In this document: positions 1-7,158 of the stretch, one piece after another
How positions within the stretch are numbered: position 1 is the first letter of the stretch
How the letters are laid out: every line of letters begins with the position of its first letter
Origin: a virus
DNA: 48,155 nt
Virus record (IMG/VR): IMGVR_UViG_3300035698_002941
Span: 1 to 48,155 of that record
Reading direction: 5' to 3' (one strand)
Program-made: the position numbers and the translations under genes
The notes under the pieces: generated by a model
Database searches by the model: none
The model's input: only the letters and a program-made list of their open reading frames with translations
What the model was told of the DNA's origin: nothing

Positions 1-187
1 CCGACCATGCTGCTGTAGTCGTGCATGCTGCTGTAGCCGTGCATGCTGCTGTTGCCGTGCATACTGCTGTTGCCGTACATGCGGCTGTTGCCGACCATGC
101 TGCTGTAGTCGTGCATGCTGCTGTAGCCGTGCATGCTGCTGTTGCCGTGCATACTGCTGTTGCCGTACATGCGGCTGTTGCCGACCA
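1..187. repeat. 90-bp tandem repeat inside the hexapeptide gene
   Basis: Bases 1-90 and 91-180 are identical, and 181-187 begin a third copy before the sequence diverges. Each unit encodes, on the minus strand, five hexapeptides (MVGNSR, MYGNSS, MHGNSS, MHGYSS, MHDYSS). The unit is itself built of degenerate 18-bp subunits. Because 90 is divisible by 18 and by 3, gain or loss of a unit keeps the frame open. Confidence 0.95.
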
Positions 188-335
188 TGCGGCTGTTGCC
201 GTACAGCCAGCAATCACCATCCTGGAATAGATTGTCAGAGTTATCGACTCTACCGCCTACTGTACCTACTGGTCCCCATGGACCCTCTCTAACTGCGACA
301 ATTCGGTTGTCACTATTGATGCTGTATTTGCTCAT
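1..335 (-). CDS. Hexapeptide-repeat solenoid protein, N-terminal part (continues at the right end of the window)
   Basis: The start is an ATG at 335-333, preceded by a GGAG ribosome-binding site. About 42 unique residues are followed by hexapeptides of the form M-x-G-N-S-S/R, and the frame stays open through base 1. It is in the same frame as the minus-strand gene ending at 47782 once the 97-base terminal overlap is removed, giving a single protein of about 203 residues with about 14 hexapeptides. Six-residue periodicity with small residues at fixed positions resembles the x-V-x-G-N-A hexapeptide solenoids (left-handed beta-helix type) seen in other phage and bacterial hypothetical proteins. 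No enzymatic motif is visible and the function is unknown. The gene lies third in the leftward early unit. Repeat copy number may have been altered by assembly. Confidence 0.75.
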   Translation of the reverse strand, partial: MSKYSINSDNRIVAVREGPWGPVGTVGGRVDNSDNLFQDGDCWLYGNSRMVGNSRMYGNSSMHGNSSMHGYSSMHDYSSMVGNSRMYGNSSMHGNSSMHGYSSMHDYSSMV

Positions 336-398
336 AGGTTATAACTCCGGTGGTTGATTGAGTAACTATAGTTGATTGAGTGATGATAGTTGCTACCG

Positions 399-689
399 TT
401 AGTCGGGGAATGTTGAGGACATAACCGCTAAGAACTCTAATTGAATTAACGGCAATAAATCACTGTCCATTAATTCAGCGTAGGTAGCGTCCGGCCATCG
501 TGCAATGAGTCGAGCGGCATCAAGATCGTAGTCCGACGCATGCATGCGAACACGGTCGAGATACCGGTAGGGGCCGTAGCAATTACATTTGTGCCACACG
601 AGCAGGTGGTGATATTCCGGCATAGTGTTAATGAAATAGTTCATACCTCTAAATGTCAGCGTTACTCCGCTGTTCAGTTTAATTTTCAT
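399..689 (-). CDS. Hypothetical protein, 96 aa
   Basis: The start codon at 689 overlaps the stop of the upstream zinc-ribbon gene (TAATG), so it is probably translated by reinitiation. The product is rich in Tyr, His and Asp and has no membrane segment or signal peptide. A short Cys-Asn-Cys stretch near residue 35 is too little for a zinc site by itself. It lies between the four-module zinc-ribbon gene and the hexapeptide gene in the early unit. I do not recognise the family. Confidence 0.65.
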   Translation of the reverse strand: MKIKLNSGVTLTFRGMNYFINTMPEYHHLLVWHKCNCYGPYRYLDRVRMHASDYDLDAARLIARWPDATYAELMDSDLLPLIQLEFLAVMSSTFPD

Positions 690-1528
690 TAGTGTTTATC
701 TCGTTGAGATGCTTGGCAGTGGGGACAACCACCATTACGTTCGCTCAAGTGAAGTTCAGGAGTGGTGAGAAAATCACCGTGCGATGGGTTAGTGCAACGG
801 ATGGTGACGATGTGACCGGACGGTACTGGCTCGTTGTACGTAAAGCGGTGTTCATATTTGTTCTTAGCTTTACTAACCCATTTGCACTGATAACAACCGC
901 CGTAAGGTGATAGCAAATGTTTGAATGGTGCAATTAAAAAAGAATGCTTATGATTGACGCACGTCACCGTCGAGGGGGTGACTCGATCAATGTAATCAGT
1001 ACCATAGTCGAATCGATAGGCATGTTTGTGACGTGCCGTTTTCACCCAGCGAACTCGCAACGATGGTTGCCTGGCGGGTTGACGACACTGGTTGCAGTTA
1101 CCGCTGGGTGAATTCATGTGAGACTTAAGGGTTGCCATGAACGGCCCATGCTCTCTACAAATGATGGTCACCTCTACGTCTCGCGAAATGTAATTGGTGA
1201 TTTGAGAATAAGTAAACCTGCCATCAAACTTGCGGGTGGCCCTGGTTGTAATAGCGGTAAGTCTTGAGTGATTGCGGCAGGACTCACAACCACCGTAGAT
1301 CGAATTGACATGACGGAAAGGTGTAGTGGTGAACTCGATCTTAGGATGTTTAATACACCGCACTAACATCTCATCACTGGCGCGAATGCGACCATCGTTG
1401 TGAACTCTGATCTTATAGAAGAATTTATCTTTACCGTGAGTCTTGTTGAACACGAAGTGAAAGTATGAGATTTCCCGATATTCGCTCATCGGGAGTGTAA
1501 AATGTCTTGGCATTGGACGCTCGATCAT
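689..1528 (-). CDS. Four-module zinc-ribbon array protein
   Basis: The first gene of the leftward unit, about 279 aa. Four successive modules of about 50 residues each carry an aromatic F/Y-x-Y strand, then a C-x(2-4)-H-H/G-x-F stretch, a conserved His, and a final G-G-C-x-x-C (or G-N-C-x-x-C) pair. This treble-clef-like pattern is known from zinc-binding segments beside phage and mobile-element endonucleases (DUF723-like), but no nuclease domain is fused here. DNA or RNA binding is inferred. A paralogue with three modules is at 47147-47785. The start is uncertain: ATG 1528 is used, but the frame is open to a TTG at 1570, and neither has a good ribosome-binding site. Confidence 0.75.
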   Translation of the reverse strand: MIERPMPRHFTLPMSEYREISYFHFVFNKTHGKDKFFYKIRVHNDGRIRASDEMLVRCIKHPKIEFTTTPFRHVNSIYGGCESCRNHSRLTAITTRATRKFDGRFTYSQITNYISRDVEVTIICREHGPFMATLKSHMNSPSGNCNQCRQPARQPSLRVRWVKTARHKHAYRFDYGTDYIDRVTPSTVTCVNHKHSFLIAPFKHLLSPYGGCYQCKWVSKAKNKYEHRFTYNEPVPSGHIVTIRCTNPSHGDFLTTPELHLSERNGGCPHCQASQRDKH

Positions 1529-1566
1529 AGTAGTTTTTTTAACATTATCATAACGGTCGTGGACGG

Positions 1567-1636
1567 TCAAACATAGTACTTAGTTGACGAAAACACCCCC
1601 ATTATTATTTTTAACGACACGCTCTAATTAGGTAGT
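1567..1636. repeat. Left arm of 70-bp inverted repeat
   Basis: The reverse complement of this arm matches 1789-1858 at 67 of 70 positions. The three mismatches are clustered in a six-base patch, where this arm has a run of five C on the plus strand. The outer end is TCAAACATAGTACT, the inverted form of the 14-mer shared by three sites here. Confidence 0.92.
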
Positions 1637-1669
1637 ATTTTCACAACGCTCTCAACGATAACCGACACC

Positions 1670-1683
1670 TCAAACATAGTACT
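1670..1683 (-). promoter_or_regulatory. Third copy of the AGTACTATGTTTGA motif, leftward
   Basis: On the minus strand this 14-mer is followed after exactly 10 nt by ATCGTTGAGAG (1659-1649). The same two-part arrangement occurs in the opposite orientation at 1845-1858 and 1869-1879. The shared spacing suggests a promoter/operator unit used in both directions. The embedded TACTAT could be a -10 element, but the -35 match is weak. Confidence 0.5.
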
Positions 1684-1788
1684 TTGTTCATTATTACATT
1701 AGAATCATTCTAAAAATACGACCATTGATTTCATTGAAGTTTTTATTAATATTATCATTTTCTAAGAGAGTATATAGTAATTGAGAAA

Positions 1789-1858
1789 ACTACCTAATTA
1801 GAGCGTGTCGTTAAAAATAATAATGTAGATGTTTTCGTCAACTAAGTACTATGTTTGA
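1789..1858. repeat. Right arm of 70-bp inverted repeat
   Basis: This arm pairs with 1567-1636 across a 152-bp AT-rich centre. It ends in AGTACTATGTTTGA (1845-1858), and ATCGTTGAGAG follows at 1869-1879, just before the small terminase gene. Confidence 0.92.
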
Positions 1859-1919
1859 GCATACGGCCATCGTTGAGAGTATTTTTTCGCCATCGATAAT
1901 TACCACTTTTCGTGAATAA

Positions 1920-2522
1920 TTGAATGACGATCATAAAACTAGAGATTTGAGAGGCGGTTATCGTTTTAAATCCGACCAGTGGTACACTACTCAAAACGTA
2001 ATTGAGTGTCTTAAAATGACTGCCGAATTTTCACCGCTTCAGACTGAAGCATTTTGTCGCCACTTTGTGCAGGAAAAGCTGTGCGCTCCAGGTGAGGTCA
2101 CATTGAATGAATGCTGTGCGGCCTCTAACATTGCCGTTGAGCGTGGTGTGATCATGATGAACGATCTAACAACTCAGGTAAGGATTGAAGAATTGAAAGC
2201 TGAGATGTACGACGTGCTCAAGATATCACCCAATCGCACGCTGGTAGAAGTGAACCGGCTGGCGATGTCGAGCCTGAAAGATGTGCAGAATGAATGGGGC
2301 GGCATACTACCGCCTGCTATGATGGATGATGATGTTGCCGCCACCGTTAAGAAGTACAAAGTGATTGATGGTAAGTTCGGCAGCAGCACTGAGATCGAGC
2401 TTCACGACAAGAAAGGTTCGCTCGACATGTTGATGAAACACTTCAACCAATACGAAGCGCACAAGCAAGCGGGCAGCAGTGACATTCATGTGACCATAAG
2501 CGATAAAGATGCTCAGCTCTGA
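1920..2522 (+). CDS. Terminase small subunit (putative)
   Basis: The first gene of the rightward late unit, 200 aa. It directly precedes and overlaps the large terminase gene by 14 nt, the usual place for the small, DNA-recognising subunit of the packaging motor. The product is mostly helical and charged: residues about 35-75 look like a helix-turn-helix-type region, and the middle (90-120) is a further helical segment. The frame opens at a TTG at 1920 with no strong ribosome-binding site, and no ATG in frame lies near, so the exact N-terminus is uncertain. The assignment rests mainly on position and size. Confidence 0.75.
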   Translation: MNDDHKTRDLRGGYRFKSDQWYTTQNVIECLKMTAEFSPLQTEAFCRHFVQEKLCAPGEVTLNECCAASNIAVERGVIMMNDLTTQVRIEELKAEMYDVLKISPNRTLVEVNRLAMSSLKDVQNEWGGILPPAMMDDDVAATVKKYKVIDGKFGSSTEIELHDKKGSLDMLMKHFNQYEAHKQAGSSDIHVTISDKDAQL

Positions 2523-3876
2523 CACAAACTTTACTCTCACTAAGGCACAAGATCGTGCGATGGACGTGCTCGCAAGTGACGCGCTTCACATCGCAATTGG
2601 TGGTGGCGCGCGCAGTGGTAAAACGTTCATGCTATGCCGCGCTGTATTGGTCAGAGCCATTCGCGCACCAGGATCACGTCACGCAATTTTTCGTCATACG
2701 TTCACTGCACTGAAGGCGGCGATCATTTATGAAACGATGCCTGATGTGATCGCTGCGTGCTTCCCAGGCTTGCCATCAATGGACATTATGCTGAATAAAT
2801 CAGACTGGTTCATGACGTTGCCTAACGGCAGTGAGATATGGTTCTGTGGATTGGACAGCAAGGAACGTACTGAGAAAGTTTTAGGAAAAGAATACTGCAC
2901 GATCTACTTTAACGAAGCGTCCGAAATTCCGTACAGCTCTATCGTTATCGCATTGACGCGACTCGCGCAAAAGTCGCCAGTGCTGCGACTGAAAAGCTAC
3001 ACTGACTTTAACCCACCATCAAAAGTTCACTGGACGTACAAACGATTCATTGAACATGAAGATCCTATCGATCGCACGCCGTATCCTGATCCGTTCAAGT
3101 TTCGATACTTTAGAATGAATCCGAAAGATAACGCGGTGAACTTAGCGCCCGAATATTTGAGTGAATTAGACAACTTACCGGAGCGTGCTCGTAAGCGTTT
3201 TCGTGACGGTGAATTCGCTGATGCTGCGGTCGGTGCGTTATGGACTGTCGAAGACTTGGCACTGCACAGAAAGCTAGGACATGATGAAGACAATCCACTG
3301 CCGCAATGGGTGCGCATTGTCGTTGCTGTTGATCCAAGTGGAACGACTGGTGATATCGATTCTCGTAGCGATGATATCGGCATTGTGGTCGCTGCGTTAG
3401 GTCACGATAATCACGGCTACATGCTCGAAGATTTAACAGGTCAGTACTCGCCGGAAGAGTGGGGCTTGTTGGTCGGTGAAACATACAAACGTCACATGGC
3501 TGACTGCGTGGTTGGCGAGTCTAACTATGGGGGTGATATGGTCAGAGCGATCGTTCACGCTCATGATGATACGATCAATTACAAGCCCGTTGTGGCCACT
3601 CGCGGCAAGACGATCAGGGCTGAACCGATCTCATCATTGGCCGCTCAAGGCAAGATTCACATGGTCGGACACCACACATTGCTTGAGGATGAGCTAACAG
3701 GTATGACCACCAACGGTTACACTGGCACACGATCGCCTAACCGCGCTGACGCCTATGTTTGGGCGTTCACAGAGCTATTCCCAGGTATCGTAGCCCAGCA
3801 TGAGAAGCACGGCGACAAGCCACCTAGAGTCATTACACCCCCTTCTGGTGCCTCACGATTTGACCGTTCGATCTGA
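2509..3876 (+). CDS. Terminase large subunit (packaging ATPase/nuclease)
   Basis: 455 aa, a usual size for this family. The ATPase domain shows Walker A GGGARSGKT at 31-39 and a Walker-B-like stretch ending in Glu136 (YFNEASEI). The C-terminal RNase-H-like nuclease domain shows candidate metal ligands Asp275 (VAVDPSG), Glu337 (VVGESNYGG) and Asp414 (NRADAYVWAF). The enzyme drives DNA into the procapsid at the portal and cuts the concatemer. Its ATG at 2509 lies inside the end of the small-subunit gene. No truncation is seen. Confidence 0.95.
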   Translation: MLSSDTNFTLTKAQDRAMDVLASDALHIAIGGGARSGKTFMLCRAVLVRAIRAPGSRHAIFRHTFTALKAAIIYETMPDVIAACFPGLPSMDIMLNKSDWFMTLPNGSEIWFCGLDSKERTEKVLGKEYCTIYFNEASEIPYSSIVIALTRLAQKSPVLRLKSYTDFNPPSKVHWTYKRFIEHEDPIDRTPYPDPFKFRYFRMNPKDNAVNLAPEYLSELDNLPERARKRFRDGEFADAAVGALWTVEDLALHRKLGHDEDNPLPQWVRIVVAVDPSGTTGDIDSRSDDIGIVVAALGHDNHGYMLEDLTGQYSPEEWGLLVGETYKRHMADCVVGESNYGGDMVRAIVHAHDDTINYKPVVATRGKTIRAEPISSLAAQGKIHMVGHHTLLEDELTGMTTNGYTGTRSPNRADAYVWAFTELFPGIVAQHEKHGDKPPRVITPPSGASRFDRSI

Positions 3877-3889
3877 CAAGGTGTATCAT
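3860..3889 (+). promoter_or_regulatory. Putative sigma70-type promoter before the 81-aa gene and portal
   Basis: TTGACC (3860-3865), an 18-nt spacer and TATCAT (3884-3889) match host-type -35 and -10 elements at five of six bases each. The -35 lies in the end of the terminase gene. The 13-mer CCCGACGAACGGT follows at 3899-3911 and recurs inverted in the capsid leader at 7024-7036. Confidence 0.45.
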
Positions 3890-3921
3890 CTCGCCATTCC
3901 CGACGAACGGTAGTACCCACT

Positions 3922-4167
3922 ATGGCCAACTCACTTGGTGACATGCGCAAGATTATGTTCGACCCTTTAGGTATCATGAAGGAGGGTACACTTGTCGATA
4001 AGCTCGCTGACCCATTGAATTTGTTTGGTGAATTGGAAGAAGAAAAAGCGCCCGTTGTCGTACCCCTTGGCGACCAGGAAGCCAGTGAGAAAGCGACCAA
4101 ACGAAAGCGTAAGGCCAACACCGGTCGAGCGTCCACCGTATTGTCAGGTAGCTCCACTCTTGGCTAA
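3922..4167 (+). CDS. Conserved small phage protein upstream of the portal, 81 aa
   Basis: The ATG at 3922 follows a short intergenic gap. The product is polar, with a mid-protein EEEK patch and a basic KRKRK stretch. It ends in R-A-S-T-V-L-S-G-x-S-x-L-G, a tail reminiscent of small proteins (R-x-S-T-I-L-x-G) coded next to the portal in podoviruses. This suggests a head-completion or assembly accessory, but the function is not known. The stop overlaps the likely TTG start of the portal by 8 nt. Confidence 0.75.
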   Translation: MANSLGDMRKIMFDPLGIMKEGTLVDKLADPLNLFGELEEEKAPVVVPLGDQEASEKATKRKRKANTGRASTVLSGSSTLG

Positions 4168-5731
4168 GCTCACACTCAATGATTTAAAGCAGCGCGACAG
4201 TGACATGTTCACGAAGCATTCGCGCATCCTTTCACTATGGCAAACGCTCGCAAATAACTTCTATCCTGAGCGCGCTGACTTCACGGTCGTTCGCAATTTA
4301 GGTAACGAGTTAGCCGACCATCTTGTCGATTCAACTCCCATCATGTTTAGGCGTGATCTTGGCAACTCTTTTAGTGCCATGTTGCGCAGTGGTGACTGGT
4401 TCGATATGGCCGTCGAAGAGACTGATCATTCAGGTCAAGAATGGCTTGAGTCTCGCACCGATGGTTTGCGATTTTTAATTGACGATCGTAAGGCTGGATT
4501 CGTTCGCAGCACTAAGCAAGGCGATCATGATTACGCCACGTTCGGTCAGTGCGTCATTAGCGTTGAGATGAACAAATATCGCACCGGATTGTTGTATCGC
4601 AATTGGCATCTACGTGACGTTGCGTGGTTCGATGATGAGGCCGGTGATGTCTGCGGTGTGAGCCGTCGATGGAAGCCGTCAGTGCGTGATCTGATTCAAT
4701 ACTTCGGTGCTGATAAAGTTCACAAACGTGTAGTTGAAAAAATGAGCACAAAGCCAATGGCTGACTGCAACATTCGTCACATGGTTTTACCGATGGACAT
4801 GTACGACCCTGATCTTGAAGGTCAATACCCGTACATGTCAGTATTCTTTGATCTCGACAACGATCACATCATTGAAGAGATGCCCATCAATCACAAGATG
4901 TACGTGATACCACGATTCCAAACTATTGCCGGTTCACCTTACGCTTACTCACCAGCGACCATCATTGCCTTACCGGACGCTCGAACGTTACAGGCAATGA
5001 CGTACACATTGCTCGAAGCGGCTGAACGTTATGCACGACCGCCCATTATCGCTACGCAAAAGGTGATCAGGGGTGACGTTGATCTTAGCGCTAACGGTGT
5101 GACGTGGGTTGATAAAGAATATGACGAACGATTAGGATCAGCATTACGAACGTTGCCGCAAGATCGCGGCGGCTTTCCCATTGGTGACAGTCAGCGTAAT
5201 GAGATCAAAGATATATTGAGCAGCGCGTTCTATCTCAACAAAATATCGCTACCTGACATGGGTCGCGAGATGACCGCCTATGAAGTCAGCGAGCGTATGA
5301 AGCAATACCGTCGCGAGAACCTTCCCCTATTCGCACCACTTGAGAGTGAGTACAACGGTCAACTGTGTGAGCTATCGTTCGACATCGCCTTCAGTAACGG
5401 ACTGTTAGGATCACCAGCTGACATACCCGAATCATTGCAAGGCGCTGACGTTGAGTTCAAATTCAAGTCACCATTGAGTGAGGCTGAAGAAGAACAGCGC
5501 GCCGCACAATTCAAGAACGTGGCCGGATTGCTCGCAGAAGCCGCCGCTGTCGATCCTGGCAGCATTCAACACTTTGACGTTGATGAGGCTTTACGTGAGG
5601 CCATTGCAGGCATTGGAGCACCGGCAGCATGGTTGCGTGATCCAGAAGAGGTCCAGCAACGCAGACAAGCTGAAGCAATGCAGCAGATGGCCGCTATGGC
5701 CGCTGAGGCTGGACCGCCACCAGCTGCATGA
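4160..5731 (+). CDS. Portal / head-to-tail connector protein (T7 gp8-like)
   Basis: About 523 aa, close to the usual 500-540 for T7-type connectors. The dodecameric portal sits at one capsid vertex, docks the terminase during packaging and later joins the tail. The N-terminal region is typical of the head-tail connector family, with a helix beginning K-x-x-L-x-x-R-x-x-x-L-W and an NF-x-P segment. The C-terminus is a long Ala/Gln-rich helix ending in a Pro-rich tail. The frame is open further upstream to 4025, but that stretch lies inside the preceding gene. TTG 4160 overlaps that gene's stop and follows an AGGTAG element, so it is preferred. Confidence 0.92.
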   Translation: MAKLTLNDLKQRDSDMFTKHSRILSLWQTLANNFYPERADFTVVRNLGNELADHLVDSTPIMFRRDLGNSFSAMLRSGDWFDMAVEETDHSGQEWLESRTDGLRFLIDDRKAGFVRSTKQGDHDYATFGQCVISVEMNKYRTGLLYRNWHLRDVAWFDDEAGDVCGVSRRWKPSVRDLIQYFGADKVHKRVVEKMSTKPMADCNIRHMVLPMDMYDPDLEGQYPYMSVFFDLDNDHIIEEMPINHKMYVIPRFQTIAGSPYAYSPATIIALPDARTLQAMTYTLLEAAERYARPPIIATQKVIRGDVDLSANGVTWVDKEYDERLGSALRTLPQDRGGFPIGDSQRNEIKDILSSAFYLNKISLPDMGREMTAYEVSERMKQYRRENLPLFAPLESEYNGQLCELSFDIAFSNGLLGSPADIPESLQGADVEFKFKSPLSEAEEEQRAAQFKNVAGLLAEAAAVDPGSIQHFDVDEALREAIAGIGAPAAWLRDPEEVQQRRQAEAMQQMAAMAAEAGPPPAA

Positions 5732-6009
5732 ACGAACAATGCTTTGCTATTGAACCGTTAGATGATATCGATAAGCGCGCCATTCGTGCGTTACAGTCGG
5801 GTGAAGCTACTCCAGCACAACAACAACTGGCGATCCACGTAATCGTCAATAAGCTATCGCGGTCGCATGACGTACTGTTCGTGCCCAACGACCATGATCA
5901 AACTGCCTTCCTAGCCGGTCGTGGTTATGTCGGGCAGCAAATACTTAAAATATGCAAAACGCCAATAGGAAAATTTGAAGATGTGGAATCTAAAGCACCG
6001 ATTGTTTAA
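5728..6009 (+). CDS. Bbp19-like phage protein, 93 aa
   Basis: The ATG overlaps the portal stop (ATGA). The product has the pattern L-Q-S-G-E-A-T-P-x-Q-Q followed by a helix and a C-terminal F-x-x-G-R-x-x-V-G-x-Q-I segment, as in the small Bbp19-like proteins coded between portal and scaffold in many podoviruses. Their role is not established. It overlaps the following scaffold gene by 29 nt. Confidence 0.75.
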   Translation: MNEQCFAIEPLDDIDKRAIRALQSGEATPAQQQLAIHVIVNKLSRSHDVLFVPNDHDQTAFLAGRGYVGQQILKICKTPIGKFEDVESKAPIV

Positions 6010-6994
6010 TCCAGCTGCTGAAGGTGATGGCGGTACTCCAGTCGCTCCCGTTGCACCAGTAGAGCCGGTCGCTACTCCCATTAGCGGCGAGCCTACACCA
6101 GCGGCACCTGTTACCCCAGCTGTTGCACCAGTAACACCAGCGGCACCTGTTACCCCAGCTGTTGCACCTGTCGCACCTGTTACTCCAGCCGTCGCCAGCT
6201 ACTTTGATCAGACTACGTTGCCGGAAGATTGGCGACAGCAAGCAGCGGGTGAAGATGTCGGCTTACTGAAACTGTTAGAACGTAGCCCTGATTTCGCGTC
6301 GGCAATGAAAAGCTTTAAAGATACTAAGGACATGGTTGCGGCCGGTCAGATAGCGCCCATCGCTACCGCTGACATGACTGACGAACAGTTGACCGCGTAC
6401 CGTGAACAAGCGGGCGTTCCTGAATCAGCCGACAAGTATGACATCACGTTCGATGATGGCACTGTCGTGAGTGAGGCTGATAACGCCATACTCAACCCTA
6501 TGCTTGAGATTGCACACGCTAACAACATTCCCGCTGACGCCATGACTAAAATGGCGAACGCTTTCTTTCAATCGCGTGAAGTGGAATTGCAGCAGCGCGC
6601 CGTTCAAGATCAAGTTGACACCGGCACCACTAACGCAGCGCTTAAAGAAGCGTGGGGCAATGACGTGATGGCCAACACGAACATGGTTCGCAATCTGGTC
6701 AGTCAAATGCCGGACGCTATTCGCGAAGGTGTCGCCAGTGCTCGACTGCCTGACGGTAAAGCATTGTTCAATTCGCCTGAGTTCATGGTGTTCATGAGCG
6801 ATATGGCTCGCAAAGTTAACCCTGGCGCTACTGTCGTGGGCGATGCTGTTAACCAGATGGGCACGATCAAGGAAGAGATCAAAACGCTTGAAGGCCGCAT
6901 GGGTACGCCTGGATGGCATAAAGATGAGCCAGCACAGAAGAGACTGCGTGACTTGTATGACGCTGAGACGGCCATTGAAGCGCAGAATAGGTAG
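5981..6994 (+). CDS. Capsid assembly scaffolding protein (putative)
   Basis: About 337 aa. It lies directly before the major capsid gene, as in T7-like phages, where the scaffold directs shell assembly and then leaves. Residues about 15-70 are a low-complexity V-A-P-V-T-P-A repeat acting as a flexible linker. The rest is acidic and helical, and the C-terminal 30 residues form a charged helix (E-E-I-K-x-L-E-G-R-M) likely to contact capsid. ATG 5981 follows AGGA at 5967-5970 with 10 nt spacing; a TTG at 5975 would be too close to it. Confidence 0.85.
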   Translation: MWNLKHRLFNPAAEGDGGTPVAPVAPVEPVATPISGEPTPAAPVTPAVAPVTPAAPVTPAVAPVAPVTPAVASYFDQTTLPEDWRQQAAGEDVGLLKLLERSPDFASAMKSFKDTKDMVAAGQIAPIATADMTDEQLTAYREQAGVPESADKYDITFDDGTVVSEADNAILNPMLEIAHANNIPADAMTKMANAFFQSREVELQQRAVQDQVDTGTTNAALKEAWGNDVMANTNMVRNLVSQMPDAIREGVASARLPDGKALFNSPEFMVFMSDMARKVNPGATVVGDAVNQMGTIKEEIKTLEGRMGTPGWHKDEPAQKRLRDLYDAETAIEAQNR

Positions 6995-7014
6995 TTGACA
7001 AAACGGGGCGATGG

Positions 7015-7044
7015 TTGACAAGTACCGTTCGTCGGGTTTACCAT
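7015..7044 (+). promoter_or_regulatory. Putative sigma70-type promoter for the capsid gene
   Basis: A perfect TTGACA (7015-7020), an 18-nt spacer and TACCAT (7039-7044, four of six). A second TTGACA lies at 6995-7000 with no convincing -10. The spacer contains ACCGTTCGTCGGG (7024-7036), the exact inverse of a 13-mer beside the promoter at 3860-3889. A separate capsid transcript would explain the need for high capsid yield. Confidence 0.5.
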
Positions 7045-7110
7045 CACCCCCACTTGGTAAATTGACCACGTTGAACAGCCGCTAAAACCCTGCGATTGGA
7101 CGTAACGGAC

Positions 7111-7151
7111 TCCTCAAAAGCTGAGATTATTTAACTTTTAACTTTTGAGGA
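7111..7151 (+). promoter_or_regulatory. Leader hairpin covering the capsid ribosome-binding site
   Basis: TCCTCAAAAG (7111-7120) and CTTTTGAGGA (7142-7151) form a perfect 10-bp stem with a 21-nt AT-rich loop. The GAGGA at 7147-7151 is the Shine-Dalgarno sequence of the capsid gene, 7 nt before its ATG, so the stem would hide it. No U-run follows, so a terminator is unlikely. Translational control or mRNA stabilisation is inferred. Confidence 0.7.
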
Positions 7152-7158
7152 TACTCCG

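Larger units (their letters stand above)
1529..1919. promoter_or_regulatory. Divergent intergenic control region
   Basis: This is the only gene-free stretch over 300 bases. It separates the leftward early unit from the rightward late unit and is strongly AT-rich in its centre (about 1684-1788). It holds a 70-bp inverted repeat and three copies of the 14-mer AGTACTATGTTTGA. Each copy contains TACTAT, a plausible -10 element matching the consensus at five of six bases, but no good -35 element lies at normal spacing. No gene longer than a few codons is visible. Roles as promoter, operator, replication origin or packaging site are possible. The position next to the terminase genes and at the transcription divide supports a control function. 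Confidence 0.7.

Noticed and set aside
1-187. Possible CRISPR array
   Set aside because: The repeats are directly abutting with no unique spacers, and they encode a regular hexapeptide pattern.
1-357. Open frames on the plus strand through the repeat (69 and 74 codons)
   Set aside because: They are mirror readings of the 90-bp repeat. The minus-strand frame has a ribosome-binding site, a unique N-terminus and continues across the junction.
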